Source: an uncultured Eubacteriales bacterium (GTDB lineage: Bacteria > Bacillota > Clostridia > Christensenellales > Aristaeellaceae). From it: DNA of 8,936 nt. Where the stretch lies: positions 1 through 8,936 of the forward strand of contig USCW01000059.1 in assembly GCA_900553315.1 (NCBI GenBank). Direction: 5' to 3'. The notes under the pieces were generated by a model, which searched no databases, was not told the origin of the DNA, and saw only the letters and a program-made list of their open reading frames with translations. A program made the position numbers and the translations under genes. This document shows positions 1 through 6,369 of this stretch, one piece after another. How positions within the stretch are numbered: position 1 is the first letter of the stretch; each line of letters opens with the position of its first letter.

Positions 1-1176
1 ATACGGCGGGAAGTTATAGTGGTGGATATAGCGCTTGGTCTGCTCGTCGGTCAGATCGTCCATCAGCTGGTTGTCCTTGGTGCCGCCCAGCGTGCAGGTG
101 GTAAGCACCTGCGTCTGGCCACGGGTGAACATACCGGAACCGTGCACGCGGGGCAGAATGCCCACCTCTGCGGCCAGCGGGCGGATCTCGTTGATGCCGC
201 GGCCGTCCACACGCTTGCCTTCATCCAGCAGCCAGCGGCGCACCACGAACTTCTGCATCTTGTAGCTTACCAGATCCAGATCGGCGGCGGACAGGTCGGG
301 GTATTCCTCGGCGATCTTGTCCATGATGGGCAGCAGGGCTGCGTCACGCACGTTCTTGTCGTCGGTGTCCATAGCAGCCTTGAAGTCGTCCAAGTACTTG
401 TTCTGGATGGCGTGGAACACGTCCATGTCCAGACCCACCACCTGGAAGTCGATCTTCGGCTTGCCGCGCTCGGCCACGATCTTGTTGATGAACTCGATGA
501 TCTTCTTGATCTCAACGTGTGCGGTCTTGATGGCGGTCAGCATAGTGTCCTCGTCCACCTCGTTGGCGCCGGCCTCGATCATCACGATCTTATCCATAGT
601 GGCGGCAACGGTCAGAGCAAGGTCGCTCACCTTGCGCTGCTCCTGGGTGGGGTTCAGCACGATCTCGCCGTCAACCAGACCCACCTGCACGCCGCCGATG
701 GGGCCGTTCCAGGGGATGTCGGACACGGCGGTCACCAGAGAAGCGCCGATCATACCGGCGATCTCGGGGCTGCAATCCGGGTCAAGGCTCATGACGGTCA
801 TGGTGATGCACACGTCGTTGCGCATCTCCTTGGGGAACAGCGGGCGCATGGGGCGGTCCACCACGCGGCTGGTCAGGATAGCGCGCTCACCGGGGCGGCC
901 CTCACGGCGCATAAAGCTGCCGGGAATGCGGCCTGCGGCGTAGAGCTTTTCCTCGTACTCCACGTTCAGCGGGAAGAAATCCACACCCTCGCGGGGCTTG
1001 GGGCTCATGACCACGTTGCACATCACGCAGGTCTCGCCGTAGCGGATCAGTGCGCTGGCATTGGACAGGCCACACATCTTGCCCATTTCAACCTTGAACG
1101 GGCGGCCGGCCAGCATGGTTTCGTAGACCTTGAAGTTGTCAAAGGTCTCTTTGCGGGAACCAAATTCGATTGCCAT
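1..1176 (-). CDS. pnp: Polyribonucleotide nucleotidyltransferase (PNPase), N-terminal part; 3' end of gene lies outside the window
   Basis: PNPase is a phosphorolytic 3'-to-5' exoribonuclease that degrades mRNA in the cytoplasm, usually as a trimer. The reverse strand reads 392 codons without a stop from an ATG at 1176 to base 1, beginning MAIEFGSRKETF. Visible family features are the first RNase PH domain (about residues 1-140, with NVVMSPKPREGVDFFPLNVEYEEK-type sequence, the FMRREGRPGERAIL segment and VDRPMRPLFP), the all-helical linker (about 150-300), and the start of the second RNase PH domain, ending FHYNFPPY-like as HHYNFPPY at the window edge. The catalytic second PH domain core, KH and S1 domains (roughly 300 more residues) are not in the window. 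The start is fixed by AGGAGG at 1185-1190, 8 bases upstream. It lies downstream of rpsO on the same strand, the classic rpsO-pnp arrangement. Family assignment is secure; completeness cannot be judged. Confidence 0.97.
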   Translation of the reverse strand, partial: MAIEFGSRKETFDNFKVYETMLAGRPFKVEMGKMCGLSNASALIRYGETCVMCNVVMSPKPREGVDFFPLNVEYEEKLYAAGRIPGSFMRREGRPGERAILTSRVVDRPMRPLFPKEMRNDVCITMTVMSLDPDCSPEIAGMIGASLVTAVSDIPWNGPIGGVQVGLVDGEIVLNPTQEQRKVSDLALTVAATMDKIVMIEAGANEVDEDTMLTAIKTAHVEIKKIIEFINKIVAERGKPKIDFQVVGLDMDVFHAIQNKYLDDFKAAMDTDDKNVRDAALLPIMDKIAEEYPDLSAADLDLVSYKMQKFVVRRWLLDEGKRVDGRGINEIRPLAAEVGILPRVHGSGMFTRGQTQVLTTCTLGGTKDNQLMDDLTDEQTKRYIHHYNFPPY

Positions 1177-1231
1177 TGTTTCTGCCTCCTTGTTTTTCGG
1201 ATCGTTCTATCCAAAAAGCCGTGGCGTGCGC

Positions 1232-1240
1232 ATTATAGCA
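1232..1240 (-). promoter_or_regulatory. Extended -10 promoter element of pnp
   Basis: On the minus strand this reads TGC-TATAAT, a perfect TATAAT preceded by the TGn extension. It lies 56 bases upstream of the pnp start codon and downstream of the rpsO terminator. No good -35 hexamer is found 16-18 bases upstream, which is tolerated in extended -10 promoters. It would give pnp its own transcript in addition to any read-through from rpsO. Inferred from sequence only. The rest of the 1177-1348 gap shows nothing else convincing. Confidence 0.55.
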
Positions 1241-1348
1241 ATAAATCCAGCGTCCCTGCCCGCAGGCACAGGCGTTCGATTTACTGCTGCAATACGCTGC
1301 CACCGCTATTTTGTGCGCATGGGATACATGGAGCTATACATAAAGCAA

Positions 1349-1377
1349 AGGGCAGGTACCTTTGCGGTACCTGCCCT
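1349..1377 (-). terminator. Hairpin terminator between rpsO and pnp
   Basis: A perfect 12-bp inverted repeat (AGGGCAGGTACC, five-base loop, GGTACCTGCCCT) begins 9 bases after the rpsO stop codon. In the rpsO transcript direction it is followed by TTTGCTTTA, a weak U-tract. The position matches the rpsO-pnp intercistronic terminator known in other bacteria. The imperfect U-tract suggests partial read-through into pnp, or use as a processing and stabilising hairpin. Confidence 0.75.
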
Positions 1378-1386
1378 CCGTTAAAA

Positions 1387-1641
1387 TTACTTACGCAGAC
1401 CCAGAGTTGCGATCAGAGCACGGTAACGCTCGATGTCCTTCTTCTGGAGATAAGCCAGCAGATTGCGGCGACGGCCAACCATCTTCAGCAGACCGCGGCG
1501 GCTGTGGTGATCGTTAGGGTTCTTCTTCAGGTGCTCGTTCAGCTCGTTGATGTGAGCGGTCAGCAGAGCGACCTGAACCTCGGGGGAGCCAGTGTCCTTC
1601 TCGGTCAGAGCGACTTTGGCCATAACTTCCTGCTTATTCAT
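1387..1641 (-). CDS. rpsO: 30S ribosomal protein S15
   Basis: S15 binds the central domain of 16S rRNA early in 30S subunit assembly and contributes to an intersubunit bridge. The 84-residue product contains the family signature almost unchanged: DTGSPEVQVALLT at about 16-28, INELNEHLK at 31-39, the DHHSRRGLL segment at 44-52 that contacts rRNA, and GRRRNLLAYL and ERYRALI towards the end. It is slightly shorter than the usual 88-89 residues, with the difference confined to the N-terminus, as expected for this clostridial group. The start ATG at 1641 is preceded by GAAAGAGG (1651-1658) at 9 bases spacing. A later ATG at residue 7 lacks such support. It is followed by its own hairpin terminator and then pnp, and has a near-consensus promoter upstream. 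Confidence 0.97.
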   Translation of the reverse strand: MNKQEVMAKVALTEKDTGSPEVQVALLTAHINELNEHLKKNPNDHHSRRGLLKMVGRRRNLLAYLQKKDIERYRALIATLGLRK

Positions 1642-1677
1642 AATACAGTACCTCTTTCAAGTAATTTATCTGCCTAT

Positions 1678-1734
1678 GGCACAGCGGCGGGAAACGGTTC
1701 TCCCAAAAGCGGGCATACTCCCAGCCCCGTGCCA
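1678..1734 (-). promoter_or_regulatory. Structured rpsO 5' leader, possible S15 autoregulatory site
   Basis: Between the rpsO promoter and start codon the transcript carries about 100 bases of leader. A 6-bp outer stem can form (1678-1683 TGGCAC with 1729-1734 GTGCCA), enclosing a smaller hairpin (GGGA 1689-1692 with TCCC 1701-1704). Many bacteria regulate rpsO by S15 binding to such leaders, although the structures differ between phyla. Seeing a foldable leader at this position is suggestive only; I do not recognise a specific named class. Confidence 0.35.
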
Positions 1735-1747
1735 CGGTAACAGATAC

Positions 1748-1776
1748 AGTATACCAGATTGCACAGCAGATTGCAA
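1748..1776 (-). promoter_or_regulatory. Promoter of rpsO
   Basis: On the minus strand TTGCAA (1771-1776) and TATACT (1748-1753) are separated by exactly 17 bases, with a TGG extension directly before the -10. It lies 22 bases beyond the stop codon of the upstream CPBP gene. This places the rpsO start of transcription near base 1741, giving a leader of about 100 bases. This is a strong match to the vegetative sigma factor consensus. Confidence 0.7.
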
Positions 1777-1797
1777 GAAGATTTTTGTCCGCAAGCC

Positions 1798-2634
1798 TTA
1801 ATTTTTTACAATGCCGCCCCAGTACAGCTGCACCTCCGACAGCTTCTTTTTGCGCAGCAGAAACACGGTGGGGATCAGGTACACCGCCACCGAAAGCAGC
1901 CGCGAGGCATCGTAGCCACTCACGCTCTCGGCCACGCTGGTGGTGCCGTACAGCCCGCCGATAAGCATGGCGGCAATGTCCATGGCGCTGTGCAGGAACA
2001 CCGTCACCCACAGATTGCCGGTGCGGAAGTAGATGGCAGCCAGCATCACGCCCAGCGAGGCCGCAAACACGCACTGCATCAGCACGCCAAAGGGTGCCGA
2101 GCCGATCAGGTTGCTCAGGTGCGCCGCGCCAAACAGCACGCCGGACACAAGACAGGCTTTCCACACCCCGGCGCGGGCGGTGCCGTAGCGTTCCAGTAGG
2201 GTCTGGGCAATGATGCCCCGGAACACCAGCTCCTCAGCTACGCCCACAAGGATCATGTTCAGCATAAAGGTCAGGATGCGGGGCAGCGGCAGCAGCGGCG
2301 TGTCCGGGCGGCCAAAGGCCAGCGTCCCAACGGTCGTATACCCGATGAAAAACAGCGGGTACATGCCCACCAGCATTCCGTTCAGAAAGCCGCAGCCGCG
2401 CCGGTGCAGCAGGTCCAGCCTGCCGGTGCGGGCCAGCAGCAAAAGCGCCACGGCCAACCCCACAGCCTCCTGCACAGAGCCAAACAGGTAGCCGTCCATG
2501 GTGTCAAAATCCGCGCCTGCCGCTGCCAGCCCGATGGTAGCCAGCAGGCTGAACAAGACCATGCTGCCAAGGAACAGCACCTCGGACAGGATACAATAAA
2601 GAATGGGGTGCGCGGTGCGCAGCCGTTTGAGCAT
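1798..2634 (-). CDS. CPBP family intramembrane metalloprotease (CAAX protease and bacteriocin-processing family)
   Basis: The protein of 278 residues is a predicted polytopic membrane protease of the ABI/CPBP family. It carries the three expected motifs: EELVFRG (EExxxR, the metal-coordinating glutamates), FGAAHLSN (FxxxH), and HSAMD near the C-terminus. These motifs lie in hydrophobic helices. Several further membrane segments precede them (about residues 7-40, 55-70 and 85-120). Family members cleave or modify membrane substrates; roles include prenyl-protein processing, bacteriocin self-immunity and peptide maturation. The substrate here cannot be told. The frame stays open upstream to base 2751, but the ATG at 2634 is chosen because AGGGAGGG (2643-2650) lies 8 bases before it and a predicted promoter lies just upstream. 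The upstream extension would be hydrophilic and unlike the family. No terminator is evident after the stop, which sits 22 bases from the rpsO promoter. Confidence 0.88.
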   Translation of the reverse strand: MLKRLRTAHPILYCILSEVLFLGSMVLFSLLATIGLAAAGADFDTMDGYLFGSVQEAVGLAVALLLLARTGRLDLLHRRGCGFLNGMLVGMYPLFFIGYTTVGTLAFGRPDTPLLPLPRILTFMLNMILVGVAEELVFRGIIAQTLLERYGTARAGVWKACLVSGVLFGAAHLSNLIGSAPFGVLMQCVFAASLGVMLAAIYFRTGNLWVTVFLHSAMDIAAMLIGGLYGTTSVAESVSGYDASRLLSVAVYLIPTVFLLRKKKLSEVQLYWGGIVKN

Positions 2635-2648
2635 AAGTACAGCCCTCC

Positions 2649-2674
2649 CTATCAATGATAGCCCTATTCTACCA
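2649..2674 (-). promoter_or_regulatory. CPBP gene promoter with overlapping palindrome (possible operator)
   Basis: On the minus strand TGG-TAGAAT (2666-2674) is an extended -10 element 32 bases before the CPBP start codon; no clear -35 is present. Just downstream, 2649-2661 is a perfect 13-base palindrome (CTATCA-A-TGATAG) covering the expected transcription start. A second pair of arms, GCCCTAT at 2661-2667 and ATAGGGC at 2692-2698, brackets the promoter core. Such placement is typical of a repressor site, but no regulator gene is nearby and function is inferred. Confidence 0.4.
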
Positions 2675-2778
2675 CGATTCCCCCAAAAGCGATAGGGCGA
2701 AAATAAAGTGTGCTGCCGGGAGATCGGGGGTCTGTGAACGGCTTGCAGCATCTTTTTACAGAAAGTTCATGTAAAAAC

Positions 2779-2793
2779 AGGCTAAAATAGCCT
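2779..2793. repeat. Short perfect inverted repeat upstream of secA promoter
   Basis: AGGCTA and TAGCCT are separated by three A bases, ending 7 bases before the secA -35 hexamer. It could be a binding site or chance; it has no adjacent T-tract that would make it a good terminator. Apart from this and the two promoters, the 2635-2899 gap shows nothing else. Confidence 0.3.
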
Positions 2794-2800
2794 TGCAGAT

Positions 2801-2829
2801 TTGACGTGTCTGCCGCTTTGGTGTATCAT
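2801..2829 (+). promoter_or_regulatory. Promoter of secA
   Basis: TTGACG (2801-2806) and TATCAT (2824-2829) are separated by 17 bases, close to the vegetative consensus. This would start transcription near 2836, leaving a leader of about 64 bases before the secA start codon. Confidence 0.65.
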
Positions 2830-2899
2830 ATACTTGTATTGTTATACGCGATTCCGGGCGCATCACAGCCCGATTTTTAAGATTTATGAGGTGTGACCT

Positions 2900-3607
2900 A
2901 TGTCCCTTGTTGAAAAACTTTTTGGCAGCTTCTCTGACCGGGAGCTGAAAAAGGTGAACCCCATCACCAAACAGGTGCTGGCACTGGAGCCCAAGTATCA
3001 GGCCATGTCCGATGCCGACTTACAGGCGCAGACTGTTGTGTTCAAGCAGCAGCTGACCGATGGCAAAACGCTGGATGATATACTGCCGGATGCCTTTGCC
3101 GTCTGCCGCGAGGCCGCATGGCGCGTGCTGGGCATGAAGCACTTCCCGGTACAGGTGACCGGCGGCATTGCCCTGCACCGCGGCGATATTGCCGAGATGC
3201 AGACCGGTGAGGGCAAGACCCTTGTGGCTACCCTGCCCGCCTACCTGAACGCCCTGACCGGCGAAGGGGTGCACATTGTTACCGTCAACGACTATCTGGC
3301 CAAGCGCGACAGCGAGTGGATGGGCAAGCTCTACCGCTGGCTGGGGCTGACCGTTGGCCTGATCGTACAGGGCATGGACGGCGACGCCCGCCGGGCCGCC
3401 TACAATGCCGATATCACCTACGGCACCAACAATGAGTTCGGCTTTGACTACCTGCGCGACAACATGGTGACCTACAAGGCCAACATGGTGCAGCGCGGCC
3501 ACGCCTACGCCATCGTGGACGAGGTGGACTCCATCCTGATCGATGAAGCCCGCACCCCCCTGATCATCTCCGGCCGCGGCGAGGACTCCTCCAGCCTGTA
3601 TACCCAG
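2900..3607 (+). CDS. secA: Protein translocase subunit SecA, N-terminal 236 residues only, cut by the chimeric junction
   Basis: SecA is the cytoplasmic ATPase that drives preproteins through the SecYEG channel. The sequence from the ATG at 2900 matches the family from its first residues (MSLVEKLFGSFSDRELKK). Walker A is TGEGKT at residues 102-107, within AEMQTGEGKTLVATLP. VTVNDYLAKRD follows at 128-137. YGTNNEFGFDYLRDNM is at 174-189, and the DEAD-like Walker B region DEVDSILIDEARTPLIISG is at 207-225. The start is supported by GAGGTG at 2888-2893, six bases upstream. Complete SecA proteins have roughly 800-950 residues, so most of NBD1, the preprotein cross-linking domain, NBD2 and the C-terminal domains are absent. 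After LYTQ (233-236) the frame reads LWRWSARRW-type sequence foreign to SecA, up to a stop at 3695-3697. This is translation of the antisense of another gene. Confidence 0.95.
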
Positions 3608-3611
3608 GGTC
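3605..3611. other. Breakpoint joining two unrelated genomes
   Basis: Read on the plus strand, SecA similarity is good up to the CAG codon at 3605-3607. Read on the minus strand, the solute-binding protein is good back to the Asp codon at 3609-3611 (…AIDAQTIAKD). Beyond these points each frame continues only as the antisense of the other. The switch therefore occurs within a few bases. No insertion-sequence end, integrase site, tRNA or target duplication is visible at the join. I infer an assembly or amplification chimera between a Faecalibacterium-like and a Bifidobacterium-like sequence. Confidence 0.85.
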
Positions 3612-4577
3612 TTTGGCGATGGTCTGCGCGTCGATGGCGTATCTCGTCATTTTGCGGATCTGCTCGTCGGAGAACGGGCTTTCGGTGCCGTTATTGAAGG
3701 CGAGCATCACTTTGTCGAAGCTGATGCCGCTGTCGGAGTTGATGCCGCTTTGCTGGTTGAGCTCATCGGCGGCAGACGCGCTCAACGGCAATGCCATACT
3801 GATTTTCTTGGCTTCCATGGCGCTGACCAGCGAATCTTCGGAAGCGTAGTAATACAGCGTTATTTGCGATGCGGCGGCTTTGGTGCCCCAATACGAGTCG
3901 TTGCGCTGCAGCACGATCTGTGTTTTCGACGAGGCTTCCACGGTGAACGGTCCCGATCCCACGGCTTTCTTGCCGTAATTCGCCGTGCTTTCCTCATCGT
4001 AAACAATGCCGGCACGCCCGCTCAACGCGCGCAGAAGGCACGGATTCGGCTGATTGAGGGTGATGACCACCGTTTTTTCGTCGGGATTGGTGATTTCCTT
4101 GAGACTACCAAGTTGGTCGGATCCCACGTAATTGTTGTTGATGACGTTTTGCAGCGACCAGACCACGTCGGACGAGTCGAGTTTATGGCCGTTGGAGAAG
4201 GTCATGTTGCTGTTGAGCGTGAACGTGTAGGTCAGTCCGTCGTCGGAAATCTGCCATGATCTCGCGATTGACGGCTGCAGTTTGTTGGTTTCGCTGCGTG
4301 ACACCAGGGTTTCGTACACGTTTTCGAGCAGCGCCTGCTCCAGCGCGGTGCCCTGTTCGGTGCGGATGTCGAGCGATTCCGGCGCGCTGCCCTGAATGCC
4401 GATGGCCACGGAGGAGTCGGAAACGAGCGTGGTGAAGGAGGTGATCGGATTCTTGCGGTTCGTCAGCGACCAGCCCAGCCAGGTCATGACGCTGAGCATG
4501 ATGGCGACGCCGAAAAAGATCAGCCATCGCGTGATTTCGGCTTTCAGCTTGGCTTCCCGCCCGTTTTCTTCTTCCAT
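3608..4577 (-). CDS. ABC transporter solute-binding protein, family 5 (peptide/oligopeptide type), C-terminus lost at the junction
   Basis: Family 5 binding proteins deliver peptides or other solutes to an ABC importer on the outer face of the membrane. The core signature is clear: SIARSWQISDDGLTYTFTL at about residues 103-121, then FSNGHKLDSSDVVWSL at about 127-142. Next come VGSGPFTVEA at about 206-215, NDSYWG at about 226-231, and ARYAID-like RYAIDAQTIAKD where the sequence ends. The N-terminus has one hydrophobic span at about residues 19-38 with no lipobox cysteine, so it looks like a membrane anchor or uncleaved signal, not a lipoprotein. About 323 residues remain of the usual 500 or more. 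GTG at 4610 and ATG at 4589 are alternative starts, but ATG at 4577 is preceded by GGAGG (4583-4587) at 5 bases. It follows nth by 54 bases on the same strand. No permease genes are visible, so the substrate is unknown. Confidence 0.9.
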
Positions 4578-4631
4578 GGTGTCCTCCATGGTGCTGAGTC
4601 TAGTTGGCACAGGCTACAGCAGGCATGCGCG

Positions 4632-5297
4632 TTACGCTGCGAATGCGCTCGGACAGGTGTCGTTAAGGGGGCAGTTGAGGCAGTCGGGCTTGCGCGCATG
4701 GCATATGGCACGACCATGCAATATCAGCCTGTGAGACAGGTCCGTCCACTCTTCTGGCGGGAAGCAGGCGGTGATCTCTCGTTCGATGGCTTTGGGATCG
4801 GGGGAGCCGCTCGCCCAGTCCGAACGCCAGCGTAGCCGCCCGGTCACACGGATCACATGCGTGTCGACAGGGAATCCCGGCACGCCAAAAGCATTGCCAA
4901 GCACCACGTTCGCGGTTTTGCGCCCGACCCCGGGCAGACTTGTCAAAGCATCCATGGTTTGCGGCACCTCGCCGTCGAACCGTTCGCACAATACGTAAGA
5001 AAGTCCGATGATGTTCTTTGCCTTCGTATGATGAAATCCGATGGAATGAATGATGCTTTCCACGTGTTCGGGATTGGCGCTCGCAAGTGCGGCCGGTCCC
5101 GGATATTCGCCGAATAATTCCGGTGTGACCATATTCACGCGTTTGTCGGTGGTTTGCGCGCTTAGCACGGTCGCCACCAGCAGCTCAAACGGGTTTGAAA
5201 AATTCAGCGCGCACTTCGGATGCGGAATCTCCTCGCACAATACCGCGTATTCCTGATGCATGCGTGACAGTCGCGCTTGTTTCGATTCCCGGGGCAT
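4632..5297 (-). CDS. nth: Endonuclease III (DNA glycosylase / AP lyase)
   Basis: Endonuclease III removes oxidised pyrimidines from DNA and nicks abasic sites in base excision repair. The 221-residue protein is full length for the family. FELLVATVLSAQTTDKRVN at residues 37-55 is the conserved N-terminal helix region. The helix-hairpin-helix LPGVGRKTANVVL at 121-133 contains the catalytic lysine K127, and VDTHVIRV at 144-151 contains the catalytic aspartate D145. The C-terminal [4Fe-4S] ligands C199, C206, C209 and C215 fit the C-x6-C-x2-C-x5-C pattern exactly, so the enzyme should be active. The ATG at 5297 has no obvious Shine-Dalgarno sequence. A second ATG at residue 13 (5261) has none either, so the start is chosen for length and similarity. 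It is followed after 54 bases by the solute-binding protein gene on the same strand. Confidence 0.96.
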   Translation of the reverse strand: MPRESKQARLSRMHQEYAVLCEEIPHPKCALNFSNPFELLVATVLSAQTTDKRVNMVTPELFGEYPGPAALASANPEHVESIIHSIGFHHTKAKNIIGLSYVLCERFDGEVPQTMDALTSLPGVGRKTANVVLGNAFGVPGFPVDTHVIRVTGRLRWRSDWASGSPDPKAIEREITACFPPEEWTDLSHRLILHGRAICHARKPDCLNCPLNDTCPSAFAA

Positions 5298-5362
5298 GGC
5301 ACCAGTCTACCGTCGTATGAATATGCAATCGCGCGTACGAAAGTGAGATAGCCGACAGTCAG

Positions 5363-5403
5363 ATCGCAAGTATCGTGGCAATCGCAAGCATCGCAAATCG
5401 CAG
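5363..5403. repeat. Cluster of ATCGCAA heptamers in the nth/regulator gap
   Basis: ATCGCAA occurs at 5363, 5381 and 5390, with ATCGCAG at 5397, in the 136-base gap between nth and the GlnR-like gene. The spacing is irregular (18, 9, 7). The 11-mer ATCGCAAGTAT at 5363-5373 recurs at 7177-7187 in another gap of the same genome segment. It may be a local binding motif or low-complexity drift. No promoter or terminator is clear in this gap. Confidence 0.4.
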
Positions 5404-5433
5404 GCAATGCCAGCAATGCGAATAGTGCGACAA

Positions 5434-6195
5434 TCAGTTTTCGCTCGAAGCGTTGTGGGCTGCGGCGTCCTTGGCCGCCGCATCGCCTTCTTCTTCTTCC
5501 GGAGGATCAAAACGATAGCCGACATTGCGCACGGTACCGATCACATGCTCGTATTCGCCGCCCAGCTTGGCGCGAAGACGACGGATATGCACGTCGACGG
5601 TGCGGGTGCCGCCGTAATAGTCGTAGCCCCACACTTCCTGCAGCAGCTGCGCGCGGGTGAACACGCGCCCCGGATGCTGCACGAGGTACTTGAGAAGCTC
5701 GAACTCCTTGTATGCCAAGTCGATCGGATGCCCATGCAGACTTGCCGTATAGCCGTTGGTGTCCACCACCAGGTCGCCGGAGTGGATCATGCCGTCTTCG
5801 TTCTGCACGCCCGATTCTCCGGAACCGGAAACCGCATTGACCGGCGAGTTGCCGCGCTCGGATACCAAGCGAAGACGCCCCTCAACTTCGGCCGGGGAAG
5901 CGGACGCCACCACCACGTCGGCGATGCCCCACTGGGAATTGACCACGGTGAAGCCACCCTCGGTGAGGACGAGCACGATCGGCGTGGACAGTCCGGATGC
6001 ATGAATCAGGCGGCACAATGTTTTCGCCGTGGCCAGATCATCTCGCGCATCCAGAAAAAGAATGGTGTTTTCCGGCATTTTCACCAGACTTGCCGCGTCC
6101 ATTGGTAGCACGCGTACGCGGTGAGAAAGCAGCGCCAGAGAAGGAAGCACGGTAGCTGGGTCGCTAGCGAACGTCATAAGCGTCAGATCCGTCAC
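5434..6195 (-). CDS. GlnR-like OmpR/PhoB-family winged-helix regulator (orphan response regulator)
   Basis: The 253-residue protein has an atypical receiver domain (about 1-112) and a C-terminal winged-helix domain (about 139-230). The winged helix includes AYKEFELLKYLVQHPGRVF at 161-179, QLLQEVWGYDYYGGTRTVD at 183-201, the recognition helix TVDVHIRRLRAKL at 199-211, and IGTVRNVGYRF at 219-229. The receiver spelling TVLPSLALLSHRVR, LFLDARDDLATAKTLCRLI and VTEGGFTVVN-like LTEGGFTVVN is that of actinobacterial GlnR, the global nitrogen regulator. D49 is present, but the usual Thr and Lys switch residues are not recognisable, consistent with phosphorylation-independent dimer formation reported for GlnR. 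An acidic tail (PPEEEEGDAA) ends the protein. The start is GTG at 6195, supported by AAAGGGAG (6201-6208) at 5 bases. No kinase gene adjoins it. Family is sure; GlnR orthology and its targets are inferred. Confidence 0.88.
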   Translation of the reverse strand: MTDLTLMTFASDPATVLPSLALLSHRVRVLPMDAASLVKMPENTILFLDARDDLATAKTLCRLIHASGLSTPIVLVLTEGGFTVVNSQWGIADVVVASASPAEVEGRLRLVSERGNSPVNAVSGSGESGVQNEDGMIHSGDLVVDTNGYTASLHGHPIDLAYKEFELLKYLVQHPGRVFTRAQLLQEVWGYDYYGGTRTVDVHIRRLRAKLGGEYEHVIGTVRNVGYRFDPPEEEEGDAAAKDAAAHNASSEN

Positions 6196-6369
6196 GTTAG
6201 CTCCCTTTGTCTCTTGTGCTGGTTTTGTATCGTTGCCGCGATTGTACTCTTGTTGTGTGTTGTCGGCGTTTCATTAATTTTATCTGAACTATGTGGACAC
6301 TTGCGGCTACATTTAATGGTATCGCATACGTAATGACCACATTATGGAAAATCATGAAAAGGGGACGAA
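6196..6369. promoter_or_regulatory. Divergent promoter region between the GlnR-like gene and the membrane-protein gene
   Basis: This 174-base gap must hold promoters for both flanking genes. On the minus strand TAAAAT (6277-6282) is a plausible -10 for the regulator, without a convincing -35. On the plus strand no clear promoter is seen. A small dyad, TAATG-ACCA-CATTA, lies at 6332-6345, just upstream of the plus-strand ribosome binding site. I looked for the tandem GTnAC-n6-GAAAC GlnR box and did not find it, so autoregulation is not supported. Confidence 0.35.

Noticed and set aside
19..1740. Open frame of 573 codons on the plus strand
   Set aside because: It is the antisense of pnp and rpsO, whose protein signatures, ribosome binding sites and terminator are unmistakable on the minus strand.
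2635..2751. Longer N-terminus for the CPBP protease
   Set aside because: The ATG at 2634 has an ideal ribosome binding site and promoter. The extension is hydrophilic, runs through the promoter and palindrome, and has no family match.
3564..3608. Extension of the solute-binding protein beyond the junction
   Set aside because: These codons are the antisense of secA. The protein similarity ends at the Asp codon 3609-3611.
3605..3697. SecA extended to 265 residues, or a gene fusion
   Set aside because: The last 29 codons are the antisense of the solute-binding protein gene and bear no resemblance to SecA.
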